Assembly: GCA_944325195.1 (NCBI GenBank)
Contig: CALUZB010000004.1
Location: forward strand, 496,001-560,000
Direction of reading: 5' to 3'
Length of the DNA: 64,000 nucleotides
Source of the DNA: an uncultured Desulfovibrionaceae bacterium
GTDB lineage: Bacteria > Desulfobacterota > Desulfovibrionia > Desulfovibrionales > Desulfovibrionaceae
The position numbers and the translations under genes are program-made. The notes beneath the pieces are model-generated. The model saw only the letters and a program-made list of their open reading frames with translations, was not told the origin of the DNA and did not search any database. Positions 54,596-62,884 of the stretch are shown piece after piece (positions within the stretch are counted from its first letter, which is position 1; each line of letters opens with the position of its first letter).

Positions 54596-56110
54596 TTATA
54601 TGGAGATATGTCCAACCGCCAGCATATAAGCTGAAATCAAAGCCAGGAAGAACAACCCGAGAATTGCAACCAGTTCTTCCGGACTCTTGACCAGCGGTTT
54701 TCTGTCAGCATGGCGGCGATATAAAAACAAAACAATACAAGGTGCATACAACAACATGGACACAAGCAGGAAATCAAGCCCGCCCGCAAAAATCAACCAC
54801 ACCCCATACAGCGTGGCAAGCAAACAAGTTATCAGAAATTTAATATCCCGTCGGCCTGAAGCATCAGGACTGGCGGCAACTCCCATACCGTAAATGGCGT
54901 TAAGGAAATACGGTATCAGGTACATTGATGTAGCGAGCAGGATAAGCTCATTGTAACCCTTCCCCCAAATTAACGACATGATCAATATCACGCTGACCAC
55001 GATGTTGGTCCACCACAAGGCAACTACAGGCGCCCCTTTAGAATTGGTTTTGCCGAAGAAGCGGGGCCCGGTGTCATCATCCTCTAAAGCAGTAATATAC
55101 AGGCTTTCAGCGGCCAGCATGGTCCAAGCCAGAAATGCCCCGGCAATGGAGATGATAATACCGAGGTTAATGACCATGGCGGCTCCAGGCCCAAGCACAG
55201 CGGCCATGATAATCCGCATGGACGGGTTGCTCATATTCGCCAGTTCGGCTTGCGGGATAAGGCCAAGCGAGAGCAGTGAAACAGACATGTACAATACCAT
55301 GGTAATGGCAAAGCCAAGCACTGTGGCCCGGGCAACTGTCTTCATGTCCTTGGCGCGGGCTGAATAAAGGCTGGCGCTTTCCACGCCCACGAATACCCAG
55401 GCGGTATAGAGCATACCATCCTTAATCTGCCCGAACAGGATATCACGCGCCTCGGGCGAACTCATGATCAGACCGATGCTTCCTTGCCCGCCCAGATTTT
55501 CCCGCAACCGGCTAATTAAAACTTCCAGGCCGCCCGGCCCCCAAAAGCTCTGCTCAAATACATTTGAGTTGAACAAGGCAACAGCCACTGCAATAAAAAA
55601 CAAAATCGGAAGTATCTTGGCCAAGGTAATGAAAGTATTGACAAAAGCCGCTGTGCGCACCCCCATAAAACAGAGTAAATGGGTAAGCCAAAGCGCAATC
55701 AAAGCGCCGATTGTTCCGGCCAGGTTCTCACCGTTTCCGATAAAGCTGAAGACACTGAAGCCGCCGAATGCAGCCATTAACATTACCAGATACCCGGCGT
55801 TGCCGCTCATTGAGGCAATCCAGCGCCCCCACGCAACCGCAAACCCAACAAAATCCCCGAACCCTTCGCGGGCATAAATATAAGGACCGCCATACAAATC
55901 GGGTTTGCGTAAAGAGAGTTTCTGATAAAGCCTGGTCAGACAAAACATTCCTATGGCAGTAATAATCCAGGCAATGATAATGGCCAGACCACCCGAATTC
56001 TCAGCCATGTTTTGCGGTAAATTAAACATGCCGCTACCGATGATTGAACCCACAACCAACGCAGTTAAAGGAAACAATGAAAGACCGGCGGTTTTGGATG
56101 GTGAAGCCAT
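54596..56110 (-). CDS. APC-family amino acid antiporter, arginine/ornithine type
   Basis: A 504-residue membrane protein with about 13 hydrophobic segments. GSIIGSGMFNLPQNMAENSG in helix 1, GGPYIYAREGFGDFVGF and the VGVESASLYSARAKDMKTVARAT loop are typical of the basic amino acid/polyamine antiporter subfamily that includes ArcD. An arginine/ornithine exchange would supply the neighbouring amidinotransferases and remove their product, but substrate is inferred. AAAGGAG precedes ATG 56110. Confidence 0.85.
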   Translation of the reverse strand: MASPSKTAGLSLFPLTALVVGSIIGSGMFNLPQNMAENSGGLAIIIAWIITAIGMFCLTRLYQKLSLRKPDLYGGPYIYAREGFGDFVGFAVAWGRWIASMSGNAGYLVMLMAAFGGFSVFSFIGNGENLAGTIGALIALWLTHLLCFMGVRTAAFVNTFITLAKILPILFFIAVAVALFNSNVFEQSFWGPGGLEVLISRLRENLGGQGSIGLIMSSPEARDILFGQIKDGMLYTAWVFVGVESASLYSARAKDMKTVARATVLGFAITMVLYMSVSLLSLGLIPQAELANMSNPSMRIIMAAVLGPGAAMVINLGIIISIAGAFLAWTMLAAESLYITALEDDDTGPRFFGKTNSKGAPVVALWWTNIVVSVILIMSLIWGKGYNELILLATSMYLIPYFLNAIYGMGVAASPDASGRRDIKFLITCLLATLYGVWLIFAGGLDFLLVSMLLYAPCIVLFLYRRHADRKPLVKSPEELVAILGLFFLALISAYMLAVGHISI

Positions 56111-56454
56111 ACTACTCTCCTTTCCTAATTTGTTTTGACATCGCGACTATAAATACCCACGTAATGACCATGCCAAATTATCGTCAATATATTACCATTA
56201 ATGGATTATAGCTACAAGTATATTAATCCAGCTCATTATAAATAAACAGATAAAACCTCCAAGATTGACCTGAATTTTCACCAATAAACTCGTATTCAAG
56301 CATCCTGCCGCCCTTAAAAGACTCCGCCTAAATAAGTTATTAAATTTAATAAATTTATTTTTTTATCTTTAAAAATATTTTTCTATATGCTATCACATAT
56401 ATTATTGCCTAAACCATAATCTTGCCTGCATATGCCGGCTAAATGAGGATCATT
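56111..56454. other. AT-rich divergent promoter region of APC and aspT genes
   Basis: About 345 bases, strongly AT-rich toward aspT (56335-56400). On the minus strand TTGGCA (56176-56171), 17 bases, TTTATA (56153-56148) is a possible promoter for the antiporter gene. No clear promoter for aspT is identified. Confidence 0.55.
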
Positions 56455-58155
56455 ATGGAAACAATATACAACTTCATCCACTACGTTTTCAGTCATGTGC
56501 CTGAAATTGCTTTGTTCCTTTCCCTGGCTTTGGGATATTATGTTGGAAAAATAGCCTTCGGAAAATTTCAGTTAGGCGGAGTGGCAGGTTCCCTGCTTGC
56601 AGCAGTCTGCTTCAGCCAATTTGACGTGCACATTGATGACACTGTCAAAAACATATTGTTCGCCTTATTCATATTTGCTGTAGGTTATACCAGCGGACCA
56701 ATGTTTTTCCACTCATTGGGCAAAAAATCCTTAAAAGAAATCCTTCTGGCTTCAATGCTGGCAATCAGCGGGCTGATTACCGTGTTAGTGCTGGTAAAGA
56801 TATTTCATTTGGACAAAGGGCTTGCCGCCGGCATCGCCGCTGGCGGCCTTACCCAGTCTGCGATTATGGGAACAGCGGAATCCGCAATCAACAGCATGAA
56901 CCTGGGTGCAGCGGAAACAGCTAAACTAGTGACGAACATTTCTGTCGGATATGGTGTAACCTATATTTTCGGTTCGTTCGGCACAATTATAATATGCGTG
57001 AATGTGCTTGAAAAATTCATGAAACGCAGCATCCGCGACGATGCACTTAAAGCGGAGGCGGCTCACCACAGCGGCGGCATTATTCTTGGAGCGGGAGAGC
57101 AATTCGCCGTGCCTCACTTGGTTGGCCGGATTTTTCTGGTAGGACAGGCAGCAGGAAAAACCGTACAGGAGTTGGAAGACTGCTGTGGGGTTCCGCCCAT
57201 CACTATAGAGCGGATCAAACGCGGCTCCAGCATTGTGGCGGTTACTCCCACTACACGTCTTCTGGCCGAAGACAAAATTTTAGTTATTGGCCGTCGCTCC
57301 GCAATTGTCAGTGTAATGAGTCAACTGGGCAAAGAACTTGCCCAGGAAGACAATATGGAAGTATTGATTCAAGCCCGGGAAGTGGTTGTTACCAATGAAC
57401 GGTTAGTAGGAAAAAGCTTACAGGAATTGGGGCAGCAGACTTCACCGGAGATGAAGCATGGGCTTTACATCACCAATATTTGTCGCGACGGCAAGAATGT
57501 GCCGCCCGCACTGGATACCAAGTTGGAAAAAGGTGACATCATTACCTTTTACGGTGCGCTGCAAGACGTGCGCCGGGTGTCTGCAGCGGTTGGCTATCCG
57601 ATTGTGGTCAGCGACAAAACCGATATGGTCTTCATGAGCCTGGGCCTGGTGCTGGGCCTGCTCATCGGCATGATTGTCATTCATGCTTCCAGCATTCCAA
57701 TCACCTTAGGTTCCGGGGGCGGCTGTCTCCTGTCCGGCCTGTTGTTCGGTTGGCTACGCTCCCGACACATGAATATGGGGGCATTGCCCACTCCGGCCTC
57801 TCAACTTTTGAAAGACCTGGGGCTTTCCGGGTTTGTGGCGGTTGTCGGCCTTAATTACGGTATGCAGGCAGTACAAACAGTAAAAACTCAAGGGCTGACG
57901 ATCTTTTTAGTGGGCGCACTTGTCACCATTATCCCCCTGCTTATAACCATGCTTTTCGGGCGCTACATACTTCGTTATGACAACGCCGCCGTTTTTGCCG
58001 GAGCATTATCAGGCTCACGCAGCGCCAACCCCGCCTTTGGCGAGGTGCTCAACAAAGCAGAAAACTCTGTGCCTACTGTTCCCTTTGCAATTACTTATAC
58101 CTTGGCCAATGTATTTCTAACTTTGCTCGGGCCTATGGTAGTAGCCTTTGCCTAG
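56455..58155 (+). CDS. aspT: Aspartate:alanine exchanger AspT
   Basis: A 566-residue inner-membrane protein with two hydrophobic halves (about 1-170 and 385-566), each beginning with the Asp-Ala exchanger duplication, and two TrkA-C-type domains between them (about 210-375). GGLTQSAIMGTAESAI and the second-half GALSGSRSANPAFGEV are the characteristic repeats. AspT swaps external aspartate for internal alanine. Its partner decarboxylase follows. ATG 56455 has GAGG six bases upstream; the start four codons earlier is weaker. Confidence 0.93.
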   Translation: METIYNFIHYVFSHVPEIALFLSLALGYYVGKIAFGKFQLGGVAGSLLAAVCFSQFDVHIDDTVKNILFALFIFAVGYTSGPMFFHSLGKKSLKEILLASMLAISGLITVLVLVKIFHLDKGLAAGIAAGGLTQSAIMGTAESAINSMNLGAAETAKLVTNISVGYGVTYIFGSFGTIIICVNVLEKFMKRSIRDDALKAEAAHHSGGIILGAGEQFAVPHLVGRIFLVGQAAGKTVQELEDCCGVPPITIERIKRGSSIVAVTPTTRLLAEDKILVIGRRSAIVSVMSQLGKELAQEDNMEVLIQAREVVVTNERLVGKSLQELGQQTSPEMKHGLYITNICRDGKNVPPALDTKLEKGDIITFYGALQDVRRVSAAVGYPIVVSDKTDMVFMSLGLVLGLLIGMIVIHASSIPITLGSGGGCLLSGLLFGWLRSRHMNMGALPTPASQLLKDLGLSGFVAVVGLNYGMQAVQTVKTQGLTIFLVGALVTIIPLLITMLFGRYILRYDNAAVFAGALSGSRSANPAFGEVLNKAENSVPTVPFAITYTLANVFLTLLGPMVVAFA

Positions 58156-58264
58156 ACGTCCCCTCTATACGGCACGAAGGCAAAGCCGTCGCAAGATACA
58201 CGTTTTCCGGCGGATATAATCCCGTCAGACGATTTATTAAATATTGCAATAAAAGGAGTTACCT

Positions 58265-59869
58265 ATGTCGAATATGGAACCTGAAGATCTTAGTGAACTT
58301 AGTCCATTTGAATTAAAAAACTTTCTGACTGATACTGCGGCAAAGAGCGGCCGTTTGTTGCTGAATGCCGGCCGGGGAAACCCGAACTTTCTGGCAACAG
58401 AACCGCGACATGCCTTTTTCCAATGGGGACGCTTTGCCATGCTTGAATCTGAACGTTCATTCAGCTATATGCGGGAAGGCGTCGGCGGTTTTCCGGAATT
58501 AAAAGGTATTGAAGAGCGCTTTGAAATATTTCTCAGCCATAACCAGAATGTTCCCGGTGTGAAAATGATGGCGGACAGCGTATCTTATGTGCGCGACCAC
58601 CTTGGGCTTCCGGCTCCTGACTTCATTTATGAAATGACAGAAGGTATTCTGGGGTGTATGTATCCGGTGCCGGACAGAATGCTGAAACTGTCTGAACAAA
58701 TTGTATCTGAATATCTGCGTCAGGAAATGGTGGGAGAACATCCGTTCCAGGGTAATTTTGACCTTTTTGCCGTGGAAGGCGGAACCGCCGCCATTACCTA
58801 CATTTTCAATACTCTGAAGGAAAACCGGCTTATCATTCCCGGCGACTCCATTGCTCTCGGCTTACCCATATTTACACCGTATATTGAAATCCCGGCGCTT
58901 TCCGAATACCAACTCAATGAGGTGTTCATAAACGCATCCCCAGAGCTGGACTGGCAGTATTCCACTCATGAGCTGAACAAACTGCTCGATCCCAAGGTCA
59001 AAGCCTTTTTCCTGGTTAACCCCAGCAATCCGCCCTCGGTAAAAATGAGTGAACAAAGCCTGCGTTATCTGGCGGATATTGTGAAACAACGCCCCGACTT
59101 AGTTATCCTTACTGATGATGTTTACGGCACTTTTGCCGATGACTTCACTTCCCTGTTTGCAATGTGCCCCCATAATACCATTCTGGTCTATTCATATTCC
59201 AAATACTTTGGTGCTACCGGCTGGAGACTGGGGGTTATTGCCACTCATGAAGACAACATCCTGGATCAAGCTATCCAGGATTTGCCGGAAGCGGTTCAGC
59301 AGCAGTTGGACAAGCGCTATGAGAGCATAGTGACAAACCCGCGCAAGTTAAAATTTATTGACCGCCTGGTTGCAGACTCCCGTACTGTAGCTCTTAACCA
59401 TACCGCCGGATTGTCTACTCCGGCCCAGGTTCAAATGGTCCTCTTTTCTCTCTTTTCCTTAATGGATGAAGAAAAGCGATACCGGAAAACCATGCAGCAG
59501 GTAATCCGGCGGCGGCTCCAGGCACTATACAAAAATGCCCCGATTAAACCGAAATTTGATGCGGAAAGCGTCGATTATTACCATTTAATGGATATGGAAA
59601 TATTGGGCAATGAAATCTATGGACCTGATTTCATCAAGTGGCTGCTTAACCGCCTGACGCCCAATGAATTCTTATTCACTTTGGCCGCCAAATCCGGGGT
59701 GGTGCTTCTGCCCGGCAAAGGGTTTGGCACAAGTCACCCTTCCGCACGCATCTCTTTAGCAAATCTTAAGGAAGTGCAGTACTGTCAAATCGGCCAGGCC
59801 TTGAAAGAACTGATGGCGGATTATAAAGCTGAATATGTTAAAGTAACAGGCAAATCACCTGACAAGTAA
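58265..59869 (+). CDS. asdA: Aspartate 4-decarboxylase
   Basis: A 534-residue PLP enzyme of normal length for the family. The PLP lysine is in SYSKYFGATGWRLG; YMREGVGGFPELKGIEERF and FLVNPSNPP are typical. It splits L-aspartate to L-alanine and CO2, consuming a cytosolic proton, and has side aminotransferase activity. With AspT it forms a proton-motive metabolic cycle. AAAAGGAG precedes the ATG. A TATAAT at 58215-58220 hints at its own promoter besides read-through from aspT. Confidence 0.95.
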   Translation: MSNMEPEDLSELSPFELKNFLTDTAAKSGRLLLNAGRGNPNFLATEPRHAFFQWGRFAMLESERSFSYMREGVGGFPELKGIEERFEIFLSHNQNVPGVKMMADSVSYVRDHLGLPAPDFIYEMTEGILGCMYPVPDRMLKLSEQIVSEYLRQEMVGEHPFQGNFDLFAVEGGTAAITYIFNTLKENRLIIPGDSIALGLPIFTPYIEIPALSEYQLNEVFINASPELDWQYSTHELNKLLDPKVKAFFLVNPSNPPSVKMSEQSLRYLADIVKQRPDLVILTDDVYGTFADDFTSLFAMCPHNTILVYSYSKYFGATGWRLGVIATHEDNILDQAIQDLPEAVQQQLDKRYESIVTNPRKLKFIDRLVADSRTVALNHTAGLSTPAQVQMVLFSLFSLMDEEKRYRKTMQQVIRRRLQALYKNAPIKPKFDAESVDYYHLMDMEILGNEIYGPDFIKWLLNRLTPNEFLFTLAAKSGVVLLPGKGFGTSHPSARISLANLKEVQYCQIGQALKELMADYKAEYVKVTGKSPDK

Positions 59870-60181
59870 GTTGAACCCTATATTTAAACCGGCTAAACGC
59901 TTGCAGTAGTTAAAACGCAGGCCGCCTCGCAATGTAATCACCCCAAATTTCCGCTATCTGGTGTTTGGGGTGATATCTTTGCTCCATGTTCTAACCAGGC
60001 TCAGCACTGCCTTACCAAAACTGCCTGGAAAGCTGTTCCCAATTCAACACCTGCTTAAAGCAGACAAATGCCATTGAGGTCAACACAAAAGTGAATTCCA
60101 CAACTGTGAACCTGTTGTCGGGAGCTGTCATAAAAAAAGCCGGCCAATAAGACCGGCTTTTTACACAAGCATTGCTATTGA
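59870..60181. other. Convergent intergenic stretch between asdA and pal
   Basis: ATCACCCCAAA and TTTGGGGTGAT (59937-59974) form a perfect 11-bp stem likely ending the aspT-asdA transcript. A second hairpin ends pal. No gene is seen. Confidence 0.6.
60132..60162 (-). terminator. Terminator after pal
   Basis: AAAAAGCCGG and CCGGCTTTTT form a perfect stem with a nine-base loop and flanking A/T runs; 20 bases beyond the pal stop codon. Confidence 0.9.
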
Positions 60182-60658
60182 CTAGTAGCCAATAATCACA
60201 AACTCGTCACGACGGTTCTGGGCCCATACAGCTTCACCAGTTCCGGTAACGGCAGGACGTTCTTTACCGTAAGAAATCATCTGCATCTGATTTGCGGGCA
60301 CGCCAAGACGGAGCAGATATTCATACGCTGCCCGGGCACGGCGTTCGCCAAGAGCCAAGTTGTATTCCTGAGTACCACGCTCGTCGCAGTTCCCTTGGAT
60401 CTGAACAATAATGCTCGGATAGGTACGCAAAGCATTGGCCTTTTGCTTCAGGATTTCCTGAGAATCAAGGCTGATGTCATAGCGGTCAAATGCAAAGTAG
60501 ATCTTATCGTTGGTAATAGTGTCCATTGCAGCTTGCATTTCAGGGGTGATCTGGCTGGTTGTCGTCTGTTCAGCAACGTCGCTGGATTTAGAACAACCAA
60601 AACCAACCATCAGGGCAAGGGCCATAGTCAAGAGTAAGGCATAGCGTTTAATAGTCAT
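60182..60658 (-). CDS. pal: Peptidoglycan-associated lipoprotein Pal
   Basis: From ATG 60658 the protein has 158 residues: lipoprotein signal ending in LMVGFGC, a short linker and an OmpA-like domain with IYFAFDRYDIS and GNCDERGTQEYNLALGERRARAAYEYL, which binds diaminopimelate in peptidoglycan. It anchors the outer membrane and partners TolB, whose gene is elsewhere in the window. AGGAGGG precedes the ATG. A plus-strand neighbour converges from asdA. Confidence 0.95.
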   Translation of the reverse strand: MTIKRYALLLTMALALMVGFGCSKSSDVAEQTTTSQITPEMQAAMDTITNDKIYFAFDRYDISLDSQEILKQKANALRTYPSIIVQIQGNCDERGTQEYNLALGERRARAAYEYLLRLGVPANQMQMISYGKERPAVTGTGEAVWAQNRRDEFVIIGY

Positions 60659-60746
60659 TTGCGAATCCCTCCTAGGACGGCTCTCCATAAGTTTTTCCTT
60701 ACTTCACCTGCAATAAACAGGCGCATAAACGTAGTTATGTCGACTT

Positions 60747-60774
60747 ATCGTACATAATGCACTGAATTTGTCAA
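60747..60774 (-). promoter_or_regulatory. Candidate promoter of pal
   Basis: TTGACA (60774-60769), 16 bases and TACGAT (60752-60747), about 90 bases upstream of pal on the minus strand. Confidence 0.5.
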
Positions 60775-60901
60775 GCGAATTATGGACTTAAGCCTCAACA
60801 AACAAGCGTTTGCTCTAAATTGCCGGTTTTGTCAACTATTTTGCATTAAATTCCTGGAACAATCCGGATATGCGCCCTACCCATACACTAAATCAAGACA
60901 A

Positions 60902-61345
60902 TCATCTGACTAGGGTATATTTCACCCGCCGCGATTTGAGGAAGTATATTATCCATAGGATGCTGATAATCACAAATATTGCTATCATTCCACCAAATAG
61001 AAGCATCCATATCAGCATATCTACGTATCCTTGACCGATGACTAGCATTATCAATGCAAAATCGTCGATATACGTTATACACCACAGATTGTAAACGATG
61101 TTCAAGACTTCGCACAGGATATTGACCTTAACTGCCAGCCGTTTGCGTTGAAATATCAGAACCAGACCTGCAATTAAGGTTATAATTATAGAGACGCTGA
61201 GGAAAAAAGATAAGCTGTCCAGCGGCCCGCATAGACTGAGCAATGTCAGAATGCCGCTGAGAACAGATAAAACAACATAAAAGAGAAGCCAGCCGCCAAT
61301 TCCGGTCAGGCGCCGGCGTTCCAGCTCAGCAATGACGGCAAGCAT
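60902..61345 (-). CDS. DUF2569-like membrane protein
   Basis: A 147-residue protein with four hydrophobic segments (about 17-35, 45-62, 75-100, 110-135), the start LTGIGGWLLFYVV and the end LWIIYFLKSRRVK, both typical of DUF2569. Function unknown. The same frame extends upstream to ATG 61450 but for one TAA at 61360-61358, so this gene may be the remainder of a longer one. The internal ATG at 61345 has only a weak GGA site. Confidence 0.7.
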   Translation of the reverse strand: MLAVIAELERRRLTGIGGWLLFYVVLSVLSGILTLLSLCGPLDSLSFFLSVSIIITLIAGLVLIFQRKRLAVKVNILCEVLNIVYNLWCITYIDDFALIMLVIGQGYVDMLIWMLLFGGMIAIFVIISILWIIYFLKSRRVKYTLVR

Positions 61346-61357
61346 TTCGTCCGATAT

Positions 61358-61450
61358 TTACGATGTATTTTGAAAATCGAACTCCTGTGTCGGCTCCACA
61401 TTGCGAAAATAGCTGCCAGGATCGAATGCGTTATCATTTTGCTTGTTCAT
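61358..61450 (-). CDS. 30-codon frame coupled to the glycosylase gene, in frame with DUF2569 gene
   Basis: ATG 61450 follows the glycosylase stop by one base and has AGGA seven bases upstream inside the glycosylase end. It encodes 30 residues beginning MNKQNDNAFDPG and stops at TAA 61360-61358. Without that stop it would read directly into the DUF2569 protein. It is either a hydrophilic N terminus cut off by a nonsense mutation or a genuine tiny gene. I favour the first. Confidence 0.5.
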   Translation of the reverse strand: MNKQNDNAFDPGSYFRNVEPTQEFDFQNTS

Positions 61451-61451
61451 T

Positions 61452-62162
61452 TTATTCCTGCTCCCTCGAGTACTTATTTATAAGGTCCAGATATTTATCA
61501 ATATAAACCTGGCTCTGCCTGGATTTATACTGAATAATGTACCGGGGATGTTCGAGCGGGACGACTTGCTCAAAAAAACCGTATTCCCGGTTCAACCTGG
61601 ATATGAAATCCATGTTCTTTCCGGTTCCCAGCACAAAACACACTTCCCGCTGAATGCCGAAATCAAGCTGGCGCCGCAGACATTCAAGCATAAACGGCCG
61701 CGCGGCTTCAGCCAAGGCACTGTTATCATAATAATTATAGTTAACTTCTCTGCCGTTAGCCTGCTTAGCTACAAATCCAAGAGGACAAATGGAATTGATA
61801 TAAACGCGGGAGTAAAACTGACTTACGCCCCCATACTGCCTGATTACTTCATAAATGAATACACTGGATGGCTCATGCGCAGGCGGCCCGGCATAGCAAT
61901 GAATATCGCATTCCGACTCAAGTCGTTTAGGATCGGTGAACGGCACTCCGGTGAGGCCGGCCCCAAACCGCCCGGGGTTGATGCCCAACATCATTATGCG
62001 CGGCAATCTGTCATTATAATACTTGCGGTAAAAGGACGACGATGCCGCCAAGGCGGCCGGATTTTCCCTGAACGGGTTCATCACCTCTATGCCATGCGGC
62101 AAGGCCCCTGGAAACTGCAAGCTCTGGTTAAAAGCAATAACGGATTCCGCAAATGTCGGCAT
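61452..62162 (-). CDS. SMUG2-like uracil-DNA glycosylase family protein (DUF4918)
   Basis: A 236-residue protein with the glycosylase motif MLGINPGRFGAGLTGVPFTD and the C-terminal EHPRYIIQYKSR carrying the motif-II-type His. SINSICPLGF matches the segment that stacks the flipped base. This places it in the SMUG2/DUF4918 branch, presumably removing damaged uracil from DNA. It lies two bases before a small coupled frame and 54 bases after UspA in the same direction. Confidence 0.85.
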   Translation of the reverse strand: MPTFAESVIAFNQSLQFPGALPHGIEVMNPFRENPAALAASSSFYRKYYNDRLPRIMMLGINPGRFGAGLTGVPFTDPKRLESECDIHCYAGPPAHEPSSVFIYEVIRQYGGVSQFYSRVYINSICPLGFVAKQANGREVNYNYYDNSALAEAARPFMLECLRRQLDFGIQREVCFVLGTGKNMDFISRLNREYGFFEQVVPLEHPRYIIQYKSRQSQVYIDKYLDLINKYSREQE

Positions 62163-62216
62163 AGTTCACCCAAGGGCGCCTGAGCGGCGCCCTTCCTTCA
62201 CGGCATGATCTGACGA

Positions 62217-62657
62217 TTAGTCAAATTCTTTTTTCTCCGGAACTAAAAGCACCGGCAGATTAGTGTTATGAATCACCGCATTGCTCACACTTCCCAGCAC
62301 CAGACTGCCCAAGTTGCCCAAACCACGGGTTCCCATAATAATTACATCTGCACCCTGTTCGTCAGCGGCCTCGGCAAGAGTAGGCCCCTGACTGCCATAC
62401 AGCACTAAAGTTTCCACCGGAATATGGGCTTGATCGAAATAAACACGACATTCTTTAAAAATTCTGTCCGCTTCCTCTTTCAAGTCCTCTTCCAAAACTT
62501 CCAACGCGTGTCCCTGAATGCGCTGGGGTATAGGGTCATGGCAATGCGCCAAAATAACTTTTTTATTTCCCGCTTCCGCCATGCGAACCGCCGCCTGGCA
62601 GGCAAGCTTGGAGTTATCTGAACCATCAACAGGAATAAACAGCTTGAGAAAAGACAT
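62217..62657 (-). CDS. Universal stress protein UspA
   Basis: A 146-residue single-domain Usp starting LKLFIPVDGSDNS, with the ATP-binding pattern MGTRGLGNLGSLVLGSVSNAVI near the C terminus (GxxGx9GS). Cytosolic; members respond to starvation and stress. GGAGG precedes the ATG. Confidence 0.93.
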   Translation of the reverse strand: MSFLKLFIPVDGSDNSKLACQAAVRMAEAGNKKVILAHCHDPIPQRIQGHALEVLEEDLKEEADRIFKECRVYFDQAHIPVETLVLYGSQGPTLAEAADEQGADVIIMGTRGLGNLGSLVLGSVSNAVIHNTNLPVLLVPEKKEFD

Positions 62658-62884
62658 ACTTTACCTCCATTATCTGAATGAGCGCCTTAATTCCAGCGCA
62701 CAGTTTTCTGGTTGGATCAGAGCAGACACAAACGTCCGGAACAGCCCGCGCCTGTCATCCTGAAAACAACTTTCAAGTTTTACGTTCCAAATAAGTTAAT
62801 GCTTAAAGGCTGAAGACCATGCCTCATCCATACCAGATGTGTTTATGCGCCCCCGACATGGATACCGCAAACCAAGCCAAGACA

